Source of the DNA: Cryptomeria japonica
Taxonomy: Eukaryota > Streptophyta > Pinopsida > Cupressales > Cupressaceae
Assembly (NCBI RefSeq): GCF_030272615.1
Contig: NC_081406.1
Span: 396,514,439 to 396,578,438 of the forward strand
Reading direction: 5' to 3'
DNA length: 64,000 nucleotides
Of the stretch, positions 23,452 to 34,975 are shown piece after piece. The translations under genes were made by a program, and so were the position numbers. Positions within the stretch are counted from its first letter, which is position 1. Every line of letters begins with the position of its first letter. The notes below the pieces were generated by a model, which was not told where the DNA came from, ran no database searches, and saw nothing but the letters and a program-made list of their open reading frames with translations.

Positions 23452-24809
23452 TGATGCCCTCCTAAATGGCACAAGGTTAGTCTAAGATCAAACAACACAA
23501 AACACACAAAGCATTAGCGTTAGTCAATCGAAAACTAATCTAAAAAGGCATACCAAAAGAGAGACTAAAATCATGCAAGCATATTTAACTATCAAAGCAA
23601 ACATGGTGAGGCATCTCCAAATACCTCCTAACATACTCCTAGTTCCTTCTCCCTTGTTCCTCTCCTCTCCAAGTTCCAAAATAGTGTAGCTCTCAGCAGC
23701 TTTTTGCACTATGGATGCTTATGGAGGATTGAGATTTGTAGTATAGCTCCAAATATGAAAGTGAAAAGCTATTTTATGCTAAAATGATGTATTTTAATCA
23801 AAAAGACAAGATTTAGTTATGCTATGCTAAAATGCTCTCTAAAATGTCTATAGCTTAGATGCATACAAATTTTCAGGATCTTGATTATGAAGGAATGGGC
23901 TCTATTTATAGGAAAAATGGAGCAATGGATGGTTGAGATTGAGTAATCTCAACAAGGGTCAGGATTGAATGATTTTAAATCCATGTGAGGGCTTTCAACT
24001 CAATCCCAGGATGACAAGTGTCAATGTGAGATAGGTTGAGAGGAGAGGGAATAAGCATTAAATGCCTGACATGACTTTGGGATTTTGAGTCAAGGTTGGT
24101 TGAATGAATAAACTCTTTATTCAAAGAATAAAGCTTTTATCCAATAGATAAACTCTTGTGCAAATGTGAAATGGATGAATATGGTCAAAACGATAAATGT
24201 CTGGGGAGACAAGATTGAAATAACCATAAATGGTTATGTAAGAGCCATTAGTGGTCTTGGAAGACTTTGAGGGTTAATTTGTTGAACACATAAAGCATTA
24301 AATGCTTTTCAAAGACTTTTGAGTCTTTGAGAAGTGACTCCATTTTGCTTAGGAATGTGACAATAATTAGGGGATGGATTAGGCTAATTAGGAAGGGGTT
24401 AGAAGAATCTAGAAGGGGATTAGGTTTGCAAGTGGATTTGGTGGGTGAGGGAAAATAGGATTTTATTTAAAATAAAAATTCATTTATTTCAATAAATGTG
24501 TGCAAGTTGCATTTGTAGGAAAAATGCAAGTGGGGTGGGGATAATGATTTAAATAAATGTTTTATTTAATTTATTTAAAAGAGGAATAGGGGGATTTAAT
24601 TAAATAAATAGATTTTATTTATTTAATTGATTGTGAATTTGATTTAATGAATTAATTAAAATAAATTGAATAATTTATTTAATTAATAGAAGAATGTTTG
24701 GAGATGAATTAATTAAATATTAATTTAATTAACTGATGGCTAGTGGATTTTTAATCAAATAAATACAAAATATTCATTTAATTAAAATGTACAGATTTAT
24801 GTGACTACA
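23452..24809 (-). repeat. 3' LTR of the large element
   Basis: On the plus strand it begins TGATGCCC and ends GACTACA. It aligns end to end with 39915-41272. It contains long AATTAATT-type AT-rich stretches in 24580-24780. Confidence 0.96.
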
Positions 24810-24824
24810 TTTGCCCCTCTTTGA
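24810..24824 (-). promoter_or_regulatory. Polypurine tract of the large element
   Basis: On the minus strand it reads caaagaggggcaaa immediately before the 3' LTR. It has the same core as the tract at 17246-17262. Confidence 0.9.
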
Positions 24825-25371
24825 GACGGTGCAGTTTATCGCATCGTTTCAAAGAAAGAAAAACTGGTGTGAAGAAATGCCCCATAAAATGTAAATTTAA
24901 TGGGTGGTATGCCCCCTCGAGAGATGGGCCGAAAAATTTTAAAAAATCGGGCGATCTCTCGAAAAAGAATGAAAATTGGTAGGGTGGTAGAAGAGAAGAA
25001 GTGAGGCATACTGGGGAAAAATAGAAGAAAACGGGGGAAACATGGAGAAATGGGGGGCTCGAGAAGTTCACGGGGACCATGGCGATGAGTGGGGTGAAGT
25101 TACGGTGACAGCGGGGGGTATAAATGGGGTGAAAGGGGTGAAAACAGGACCATTTGTGACCACGACCAGTTGAAAACGAGAGCTCTGACAGTGACATTTG
25201 GAGGAGCAAGGAGGAGCTACGATGCCGATTCCGATTACCGAGCACCGATTCGAGCGAGTCCGACGGTTCCAGCGCCCAGCCGACTATGGACCAGCGGTAC
25301 GCAGATTCGAAAACTGACTTTTTATGCATTTTTGATAGGTTTTTAGCTGAGTCAAAGTCAAGTCGGAGCAA
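24825..25371. other. Untranslated region between 3' LTR and AGCGCT array
   Basis: GC-richer than its surroundings. The minus strand is open for about 200 codons (25431-24805), but the composition is not protein-like and it runs into the LTR edge. No function recognised. Confidence 0.4.
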
Positions 25372-25661
25372 GAGCGCTGGAACTATGGTTTTAGCGCTTT
25401 TGCTCCATGAATTAGCGCTTTTGTGCCGCAATAGCGCTATTGTGGTCTGGTTTGAGCGCTTTTGTATGCATTAGCACTAATGTAGGCAAGTTTTAGTGCA
25501 CTTGACAAAGTAGCGCTCTAGTAGGGTTAATTGAGCGCTATTGATTTGTAATAGCGCTATTGTATAGCAGGTTTAGCGCTTTTGTAGAGCTTTTTGAGCG
25601 CTATTGCGAGGGTTGTAGCGCTATTGTGTAGAATGAGCGCTATTGAAGATAAAATAGCGCT
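25372..25661 (+). repeat. Phased AGCGCT array upstream of the antisense ORF
   Basis: Thirteen exact AGCGCT hexamers start at 25372, 25393, 25414, 25433, 25455, 25512, 25534, 25553, 25575, 25597, 25617, 25636 and 25656. Two decayed copies (near 25473 and 25495) fill the one gap. Mean spacing is about 20.3 bp. Most read AGCGCT, then A or T, then TTG on the plus strand, so the array has a direction, pointing towards the accessory ORF that starts about 270 bp downstream. Confidence 0.93.
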
Positions 25662-25927
25662 TTTGCCTTAGGATAACAAGATGCCCCAGTTTTGGACAAA
25701 ATAAATCTCCTGATGCCAATGATTGATGGAGAGCGAGGTGAAGTGGGAGTTGTTTTGAACCATAGCAGCCCGATGAGACTTAGGTCATTTGTTAGAATAA
25801 ATGCCTGTTGAAGTCTAGGCGGCCATGATTGCTTACCTGTTGAGACCCGAAGATACTTGATCAAAGTATCTAATGATAGTCTAGGTTTAAACTTAAGAAA
25901 GTTTGATAACAAAACAACTGATGGTGA

Positions 25928-27697
25928 TTGATGAATGTCTATGTGCAGGAGGATCTGCGCGTGTTGCAGTTACACGAGCGTCATCCTGCGACACAGGGGT
26001 TGCGGGACCGATTGACGCAGGTGGAGATAGACTGTATTGCAGCTACTGGCCTGTACGAGGTGATGCACATGCCCATGATTTGGATGAATCACAGCCTGAT
26101 CACAGCATTGGCAGAGCAATGGCACAGTGAGACGTGCACGTTTCATCTAGCCCAGGGAGAGATGACGGTGACCTTAGAGGACGTGTGGCGTATCCTTCGG
26201 ATTTCGATTCGGAGGGAGCTGGTGACATATGATAGATCCTGGGGGACGGTTTCTTGTCAGAGGATTTTTGAGGAGGATGTATATATTGATGATGGCTCGA
26301 TCACATGGGAGGATATAGCGGCACTATATGAGCCCCTTCCAGCAGTGTTGTCAGGGATCGTGGGAGGACTTCTGTGTCCAGACAGGCGGTCTCATGGATT
26401 GGCTGTGGGATGGGGACAGGTGATAGAGATGATGATGATTGAGGGGACCCGATTTGCATGGGGGTCGTGCGTGCTAGCGCACATGTATCAGGAGCTACAC
26501 GAGGTAGTGTACAGGGGGAGAGGTTCTCTTGCAGTGGGCATGACGCTGCTGCATGTGTGGGCATGGGAGCACTTACCAGTGACTCAACCAGTGAGTCTCA
26601 GATTCCGAGCCATGGACCAGCCATACATGTTTATGTACAGTGGCATGATGAGTCAACCCCACTTGGGGAAGTTAGAGTGGTGGCGGCGAGCATTGGATGA
26701 CCTGGATGCAGTGATCTGGTGGCCATACTTGGAGTGTGAGCCATGGGAGGATGATGCGGAGGCACTACCGTATGTCTTCATGACCCGATTCCTCATTGGG
26801 AGGACCTCTTATCATGTGGAGAGACAGGTGCCGGGACGAGTGATGAGGCAGTTCAGACGGCAGCAGGGACTGCCTAGCGGATCAAGGGAGTATGCACGAG
26901 TGATTCGGGAGCGGTATGCATGGGGTCCAGTGCTACCGTATGATCAAGCACTGGCAGAGTTTCGGACACTACAGGCGAGGCCATGGGACTTACGATCGAG
27001 GGTCGTGGATGCAGGTGTGACAGCAGAGTATACATAGTATCAGGCGGCGCACCCGATCCTACAGATATCAGACCCAGCAGAGCCGATCCCAGCTTTTGAG
27101 AATGAGAGGGGACGGGGACGAGGATGGAGAGCAGGAGGTCGAGGAGGAGGAGGAGGAGGAGGAGGAGGTGGAGATGGAGGTGGCGGAGGAGATGGAGGTG
27201 GCGGAGGAGGTGGGGGAGGAGGAGGAGGAGGAGATGGAGGAGGAGGTGGAGGACGTTTGGGGATGCTGAGGTAGTGGAGAGGGAGAGGTGGACTACCTCT
27301 TCAGATATCACAGGGACCTTTGATGCAGGGAGGAGTGCAGCTGAGTGGGAGGGGGATGGAGAGAGAGATCCCGATGGCTACAGGTGCAGGGGAGGGTGGT
27401 GCAGGGGAGGGACCTAGTGGAGGGGGTGATACAGGTGCGGCAGCCATGGACATGGGGGAGGGAGCGACTAGGGATCTGCGAGAGTATATGATAGGTTATT
27501 TGCAGACCCGGGTGGAGAGATTAGAGGAGGAGATAGCAGCTAGGGATGTGCAGCTATTTGCACGTGAGTCAGAGCTGACAGTGGTGCTGCAGGAGAGAGA
27601 TACTACGGTGGAGAGATTGGCAGAGCTGCAGGAGAGAGTGCGGACTGGTGCACAGGGGCCTTCAGGGGAGATTATGAGGGAGATGTGGGGAGCATAG
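25928..27697 (+). pseudogene. Antisense plant-mobile-domain ORF (aORF-C), two in-frame amber stops
   Basis: The first segment (25928-27037, 369 codons) is a plant mobile domain protein of the MAIN-like type. HERHPATQGLRDRL is at residues 16-29, then MIWMNHSLITALAEQWHSET (50-69) and TFHLAQGEMTVTLEDVWRIL (71-90), the hallmark of the family. Reading on in the same frame past a TAG at 27035 gives a Gly-rich run encoded by a GGA repeat, a second TAG at 27272, and a Glu/Arg-rich coiled-coil (TRVERLEEEIAARD, 27320-27697). The whole looks like one ORF of about 590 codons with two stops. It lies inside the large element but opposite to gag-pol. Host MAIN-like proteins act in genome stability and silencing; the role of the element's copy is unknown. 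The bases tgtgcag just before 25950 could be a splice acceptor, so the true start is uncertain. Confidence 0.85.
27138..27256 (+). repeat. GGA/GGT low-complexity repeat
   Basis: A nearly pure purine GGA-rich stretch with GGT interruptions. In the accessory ORF frame it encodes a Gly run linking the mobile domain to the coiled coil. Confidence 0.9.
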
Positions 27698-29564
27698 GCG
27701 GAGATAGAGTACTGGCGGGGATTATATGAGCAGGTGGTACCGATTAGCCAGCGAGCTCTCAGCTATTCACAGATGCGGTTTGAATGAGATGTTTCTTTTA
27801 TGCATGTTTTTATGATGATTTATGATGTTGGATACTGACATATGAAATGCAGGTTTACATATATATGATGTATTTGATTTGTGATGTAATGCTTTATGTA
27901 TGGAATGCCATGATGAAATATGCTTATGCTTTGATGTATGAACAGGATTTTTGATGTTTCCTATTGCAATGTAATGATGAGATGATTTATGTGACAATGT
28001 TTGAATGAATGATGTTATGTATGAATATGCATCTAGATGTGTTTTAGATGAATGTAATATGGATAAACAAAATGCAAAGTACAAATGTTTATATGATAAT
28101 GCCTAAATGAATGCATATGTAAAATGGATATATGAAATGATATGAACCAATGTTTTGTAAACAAATGGACTTATGAATCTAAAATGCTTTAAATATGAAA
28201 GTAAGTACAAATGATAATGTGATGATATGATAACTAATGTTGTAATAACTGCACCTTAAAAGAGGATAATGAATGCAATGCGAATAAATCTTAAGATGAA
28301 AAAAATAAGATGCTTATTAACGAATGAATGAATGCACTTTGTAACTAAATGGATAAATAGATGTGTGTAATAATAAGTTGATAAGATGATAATGGATATT
28401 TAACACTTATATGAATGCTTAGTAAAATGGTCTAAAATAATCAAAGACAAGTTGATCCTATGGATGAATCTAATTATTTATGATTAATATAATGATGCAA
28501 ATGAAAACTAAATGTCCAAAATGAATGATATGCAATGTTAAAAATGACATGAATGTTTAATGCAAGATGCAACTAAATGTGAGGATGATATGATCATGAG
28601 GAATGCAAGGCTTTTAAGACTGTGCATGATGCATTAATGATGTATCAGAGTACTCGGTCGTGAGGTGTATCCAAGACCAGCTTTTATTAGTCCTTCATGT
28701 AAAAGCCTACATATGAATGAATGAATGGATGATATGCAACGGAATGCAATATATAAACAGATGAGGTGAAATGACGATCCATAGTGCTCGATTTTCATCA
28801 TTGAGCTTTTAAAATGTTGGAAGAGAATACAAGCATCTTGACAGAATAATTCAAGATGACCTGAGTATTTCTTTCATGGATTTTAATATAGCAAGTTAAT
28901 ACAAATGACTTGATATAAGGGTCAAGTCGACCAGAGTATTGCTTGCGGAACAGATAAGGATTATCTCCTTTCATGCATGACTTGGATCGTCCTCCTTGAT
29001 CTTAGGCTGATCAGATCCTGAGACAAGTGCATACCGTACTAAGAAATAAAACCTTTATCCAATTTGGAGGAAGAGGAATCAAAGGATGAGCATTGTACCT
29101 GTAACCAAATAGTATATACATAAAGAATAAAGAATAAGGATCCTTGGTAATGGTTCATGCCCATATGGTTGAGGTATACACTGTAGTCAGCAAGCTGTAG
29201 TGATCTATGACTGCATTTGGCATAAGATCACGTAGCTTAGTGAACTTCCCACGTAGACACCATTAGTACATGCCCCAGAACTTCATCGGAAATAATGCGC
29301 AAACGATACAAAACAATGCTAAAAGATTCCGATACAGATAAACAAATGATTGTACTCACAAATCAACCAAGTATTTGATAGCCTAACAGAATTTTCTTGT
29401 CAAAGAAAATGTCATTTTATCTTTGTTTTGGTAAGGAAGGATGCATCCTTGTTTTAAAGACAGTTTGGATTTGTTGATGTTGATTGTTTTGGTCGAGTGA
29501 TAAGTGGTCATCTGTGTGAGTATTTTGTCAATGTTTGTTTTGGTATCTGCATGGATGGGTATGT
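27698..29564. other. AT-rich spacer, ATGA-rich simple sequence
   Basis: No gene. 27780-28780 is dominated by words such as atgatg and atgaatg with drifting repeats. The remainder, to the end of pol, is unremarkable. It separates the two converging transcription units of the element. Confidence 0.5.
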
Positions 29565-29740
29565 ACAAGGTGTTGCCATGTTTTTGTGTGATTTTTGATG
29601 GGTTTTCCGATGTTTTTTGGATTTTGTGAAACAATTTTGAATGTTTTTGGTATTTTGAGAGTCATTTTTTAATGTTTTTGATATTTTCTTCAAGACATTT
29701 TCTGAATGTTTTTGGTATTTTTCTGATATGTAGGGGAGCC
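29565..29740 (-). repeat. A-rich tract following pol (minus strand)
   Basis: Plus strand shows repeated tgaatgtttttggtatttt-like words; on the coding strand this is A-rich. It has the same position as 15395-15640 and 54140-54290 relative to pol. Confidence 0.75.
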
Positions 29741-29756
29741 TGATGCCTTGTACACC

Positions 29757-31742
29757 TTAGGTATAAAACCGTTTGAGGTGCATGCTATTGATTGGATTGG
29801 TGAGTGGTTCTCCATCTGATGTAGCCAACTGATATGCCCCGGACCCGAACACAGCAGTGACAACATATGGGCCCAGCCAATTTGATTCAAACTTGCCCTG
29901 ATGTTCTCTGTTTGGTTGGTTGCGAGGATTCTCTCGTAGAACAAGATCACCTACCTCAAATGTACGAGATCTAACTCGGTGATTGTAACTTCTGCTCATG
30001 CGCTGCTGATAGGCTTTGAGGTGATTGTATGCAGCTTGTCACTTCTCATCAAGTAACTCTAAGTCCTGAAGATGGGATACTCTGTATGCTTCATCATCGA
30101 TGAGATTATGCAAGGAAACCTGTAATGATGGTATCTCAACCTCAATAGGTAAGATAGCTTCTGCACCATAGACCAACGAATAAGGAGTTGCGCCTGTAGG
30201 GGTTTGAATGCTAGTTCGATATGCCCATAATGCTAGATTCAATTGAACATGCCAATCATGACCGGCATCATTGACTGTCTTCTTTAGGATTCTCAATATG
30301 TTTTTATTGGATGCTTCAGCCTGACCATTGCCTTGTGGGTAATAGGGGGTGGAAAAGCGATGTTGGATATGAAATTTCTCACAAAGCTCACGGACATCCT
30401 GATTTTTGAAAGGAAGACCGTTATCTGTGATGATGGACATGGGTACACCATACCAGCAGATGATGTAGTTGAGGATGAATGAGGCGATCTGCTTGCCGGT
30501 GACTTGGGTAAGTGGAACAGCTTCGATCCACTTTGTGAAATATTCGGTGGCGGTAATAATGAATTTATGGCCATTGGATGAAGATGGATGAATCTTACCC
30601 ACAAGGTCGAGGCCCCATTGACAAAAAGGCCATGGTGTTGTGATTGGTTGCAGTTCTTGTGTTGGTGCATGTATCAGGTCACCGTGAACTTGACATTTCT
30701 TGCATTTCCTGACAAAGTAGTAGGAATCCTTTTCCATAGATGGCCAATAGTATCCAGCTCGCATGATCTTCTTGGCTAGTGATGGACCACTTGAGTGAGT
30801 CCCACAAATTCCTTCATGTACCTCTTCCAAGGCCTTTGTTATCTCATCTTGTTCCAGACATCGAAGGAGAGTACCATCAAGACCGCGTCGGTATAGGGTT
30901 TCGGCAATAATGGTATATCGAGCAGTTTGGCGAATGAAGGTTTTACGTTGGTTATTTGATTGGTTGGGAGGAAGGGTGTGATCGCGGAGATAGGTGTAGA
31001 ACTCACCGTACCATGGGGATTCAGAACCGACAAGGTGACATATCATTTCAGATTCAGGGATATCATAAGCGGGGATCCAAAGCTGTTCTACCAAGAACTC
31101 GTAGCGTGTTGAATTCTGTGGAAGATCTAGTAGAGATGCGATGGTAGCCATGGCGTCAGCAGCTCGATTCTGATCTCTTGGTATCTGCTCAAAAGTGATA
31201 GTAGTAAATGATGTCTTTAGAGTGTCCACCATTTGCTTGTATGGCATGAGTTTATCATCCTTGGTTTGATATTCATCTGTTGCTTGTCGAATGACTAGTT
31301 GCGAGTCGCCATATACTTGCAGTTCTTGTAATTTCCACTGTATGGCTAACCTGAGTCCTGTGATCAAGGCCTCATACTCTGCTATGTTGTTTGTGCATGG
31401 AAATGTGAGCCTGTAAGACTTCGGGATGCTATCACCTTGAGGTGTGATAAACAGAATGCCTGCCCCCGAGCCGTGCCTAGTGTATGAACCATCAAAATAT
31501 AGTTTCCATGGCTGTGCTTCTGTGATCATGAATATCTCTTCATCTAGAAAATTGGAAATAAGAGGATGATCGCCTATGAGTGGTGCATCGGCCAACTGAT
31601 CTGCAATAACCTGACCTTTGATAGCTTTACGGTCCACATACTCAATGTCAAATTCACTTAGAATCATCACCCATTTGGCCAAACGACCTGTCAATGCTGC
31701 TTTGTTGAGCAAATACTTGAGTGGATCAATCTTTGCGATGAG
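29757..31742 (-). pseudogene. Pol part 2: archaeal-type RNase H and integrase, one internal TGA
   Basis: Continues the same frame as the RT segment after a TAA at 31743-31745. Tat-lineage extra RNase H comes first: YFDGSYTRHGSGAG, AEYEALITG, YGDSQLV and NRAADAMAT carry the Asp-Glu-Asp-Asp set. The integrase follows: HEGICGTHSSG with CKKCQVHG (zinc binding), WGLDLVGKI, ITDNGLPFKN and YYPQGNGQAEASN (DDE all present). A TGA at 30039-30041, consistent with CGA decay, interrupts the frame. It then resumes with SYNHRVRSRTFEVGDLVLRE and ends at 29757 (MHLKRFYT). Apart from the stops the protein looks functional. Its job is removal of RNA from the hybrid and insertion of element DNA. Confidence 0.93.
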
Positions 31743-34700
31743 TTATACCTTGTGTGTCAACAGATAGTGTCGCAATTTTGTGGCTACTAAGATCACTGCT
31801 AGGCAAGCTCGCTCAATAGGTGTGTAATTGAGTTCATAGCCCACCAGTGTGCGAGAGATGTAGTATACAGCACACTCTTTGCCTTCCGCATTATGTTGTG
31901 CCAGTAGTACACCCAATGCTATACTTGTTGTTGAGATATAAAGTAACAACGATCTACTTGGATCTGGTGGCATCAACAATGGTGGATTCATGAGATAGTC
32001 TTTAAGTGCCTGAAATGCTTGCTGGCATCGAGCATCCCACTGAAAGCGGATGTTCTTGTGTAGCAGATGTGTAAATGGGTGACACTTATCAGCCAATTGT
32101 GCAATGAATCTGCGGATGGATTGAAGTCGTCCTTGTAATGTCCTTAGTTGACTGATATTCTTTGGAGGTGGCATGTCCATGATTGCTTTTACCTTTGCTG
32201 GGTCGACCTCAATGCCTTTGCTTGAGACAATGTATCCTAGAAGTTTCCCGGAGGTTACTCCAAAGACACATTTCTTTGGGTTGAGTCGAACATGGTATTG
32301 TTCCAGTCTATCAAAGATTTTATCTAAGATGCGGAGATGTCCTTCTCTAGTAAGTGATTTTGCTAGCAAGTCATCCACATAATCTTCCATCATAGTATGC
32401 ATCATGTCATGGAAGATGGTGGTCATTGCTCTTTGATAGGTCGCTCCTGCATTCTTTAGACCAAAAGGCATTACATTCCAGCAATATGTGCCCCATGGAC
32501 AGGTGAAGGCTATCTTATGTTGGTCCTCTGGTGCGATCTTTATTTGATTGTATCCTGAAAAGCCATCCATGAGTGAAAGCATGGCATGTCCTACTATTAG
32601 ATCTACTATGATGTCGATATTTGGTAGGGGGAAATCATCCTTAGGACAAGCCTTATTTAGATCTCTGAAGTCGGTACAAATGCGGATGCCCCCTTTTGGT
32701 TTGCCAACTGGCACGATGTTGGAGATCCATTCTGCATAATCAATTGGTCTAATGAAACCAACATCCAGGAGTTTCTTGAGTTCTATTTTGACTAGCACTG
32801 CAATCTGGGGATGCATCTTACGAAGCTTTTGCTTGACAGGTTTGGTTCCTTTTGCTACGGTGAGGTGATGCATGAATAAATCAAGATCAAGCCCAGGCAT
32901 GTCTGCATATGACCATGCGAAGTTGATCTGACGCTTCTGGAAGAACTCTATGAATTGAGGTTGTTCCTCTGTAGTGAGAAGAGATGCCAGATGTATGATA
33001 TGAGGGTTTTCAGGAGTCCCCACATTGTATTCTTTGGTTTTCTCGATAAGAATCGTTGATCGTTCCTGTTGTGTACTAGCAGGGAGAATGTCAAACCCTT
33101 CATCCTCAGGCGCCTCAGAGAGGTTTTCACCATTGGATACGCTCTTTCTTTTTACTTTTGTCGGATCAAACAGTGCCACAGTGTGGTTTTCACTGGAAGA
33201 TCCATGTTTCATTGTTATATTTTTGCAGCTGAAGGGTTTGGCATCCGCCCCGAAGTATGTTGCGCTATTAAGTTGAATGGCAAATCCAGCTTTGTGATCC
33301 CCGCTTGGTAGATTATCCCATAATTCCAAAAAGTCAATGATAGCCTCATCGTTTTGGAAGAGGTCAAGACATGGGGGATTTGGTTGGTTCCATTCGATGA
33401 GTTCAGGGTGGATAATGGGCATTATGTCATCGATTAGGTTAAGTTCATTAGATGTATCAGTGAGGGTTAAGACAGTGTGGTGAAGGTCGTTGATGGTACT
33501 CTCCCTGTCAGAATCAGGCGTAGGATAAGACATAGGGTCTGTGGAAGATGTTTCCAACTCAGGTACCCAAGTGGTCTTTATCTGTGCTTCTCCGTAAACA
33601 GGGATGTCTTTGCGGGGTGGAGGTGGTGATGTGTCTTCCTCATCTGAAGTGTTAAGCTGTACAGAATCAAATTCCCACTCATGTGAGTCGGTCTCTGAAT
33701 CACTCTCCAGCATCCGATTGCTATACCATACTGGGATGTCTTTGGAGTTAATCACGGCAGGTGTGATTGGTGTATGTATCTTTGTAGTGATCGGTGCTGT
33801 AGGAACCGTGATGGGGTTTAAAGGATTTGTTACTGGAAGTATTGGTAATGGTGACTCAGTGGCTTCTGCTGGAACTACTGGTGCCATAGATGCTGCTGCG
33901 GGTTCTGATATAGTTGCTGCTGCTATTGGTGTTATTGATGGGATTACTGGTTCGTTTGGTGGGATGTTTGGTATTGTAGATGGTTGTGGTGGGTTTGTGA
34001 GCCTCGATGGGGCAGTGGGGATAGTGTTTGATGGTGCTTTAATAATGAAAGGTGTCCTCTTTGCAGTAGGCGGGCAAAATGGTTTGCTAGGTTTTCCTTT
34101 GAATCTGAGTGTAGGAAGGATCTCTTTTTCAAAACCTAGGCCCGTATTACCTTTGGGCTTGAATTCTGGCAGCAGAGGTTCATGTCGTCCTTGTTTGTAG
34201 TATCCGAAAGCACTCTGACCATCATACCCCATTCTTTGCATAATGAGGAGGCCTTTACCATACTGTTCCGTAGGAAGTGTAACTTGTGGTTTGTCAGTGG
34301 TGATGGGATCTTTATAGATCCATTCCGCTAGGTCCTCATCTTGTGTCTCTTCCTCTTGACTCTTTCCAAGGATGAAAGGCGTTAAGGCACGTGTAGGCGT
34401 GATTAGTGGTTGCTGGAGTAACTGTTGTGGTTTACCATGTGTTCTAGGAGAAGTGGGCATTTGTCCCACACAAAAGAGCTGACTCAAGTTGTATTCTCCA
34501 GGACCTTCCTCTGCGACTTTCATTTTAAGCTTTTCTTGCTTGGGTATAGGAGTGTTTGAACTGGCAAGAGAGGCAGGATTTACATATGATGTGGAGGAAA
34601 TGGCTTCCCTATTATTAGGAACAGTAATCTTTGGTTGATGGTTGATATTATGGCAAAATGCAAAAGGATTTGCATCGCCCAGGATTGTGATCTCTGCACC

Positions 34701-34975
34701 ATTATGTGGGAACTTGATACATTGATGGTAGGTAGATGGAACAGCTTGCATGGCATGTATCCAAGGTCTACCTAATAATAGATTATATGGCAGAGGAAGG
34801 TCCAGAACCTGACAAATGATGTGCTTTACCACAGGGCCAACCCGGATTGGTAGTACCACAGCTCCTTTGGATGAACGCTCTGCATCATCATAGGCCTTGA
34901 TGGTGATCTTCTTGCGAGGATCCACTGATTCTATTGCATATCCCAATGCTGTGACCAACTGTAGTGTGCAAATGT
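31743..34975 (-). pseudogene. Pol part 1: protease, G-patch, reverse transcriptase, RNase H
   Basis: Open for 1071 codons from 34958. Order: rest of the aspartic protease (YNLLLGRPWIHAMQ), a G-patch segment at residues about 232-280 (GLLIMQRMGYDGQSAFG), a Pro/Thr-rich stretch, an acidic linker, RT at about 690-890 (TDFRDLNKACPKDDFPLP; catalytic YVDD near residue 860, about 32370-32381) and the gypsy RNase H (AVYYISRTLVGYELNYTP). It stops at TAA 31743-31745, where the next residues continue in frame, so this is a point nonsense change consistent with C to T. The break from gag near 34960-34976 is a one-base loss inside the protease. RT copies the element RNA into DNA in the particle. Confidence 0.93.

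Noticed and set aside
24805-25431. A 208-codon minus-strand protein
   Set aside because: It overlaps the polypurine tract, part of the AGCGCT array and untranslated DNA, and its composition (Ser, Phe, Leu, Pro-rich) looks like chance translation.
25372-25661. A CRISPR-like array
   Set aside because: The repeated unit is only six bases, flanks are not spacer-like, and the setting is a plant retrotransposon.
26874-27311. A Leu/Pro-rich minus-strand ORF
   Set aside because: It is the complement of the GGA repeat and of the mobile-domain ORF; the plus strand explains it.
33604-34200. A 198-codon Gly/Val-rich plus-strand ORF
   Set aside because: It is the shadow of the Pro/Thr/Ile-rich linker of the minus-strand pol.
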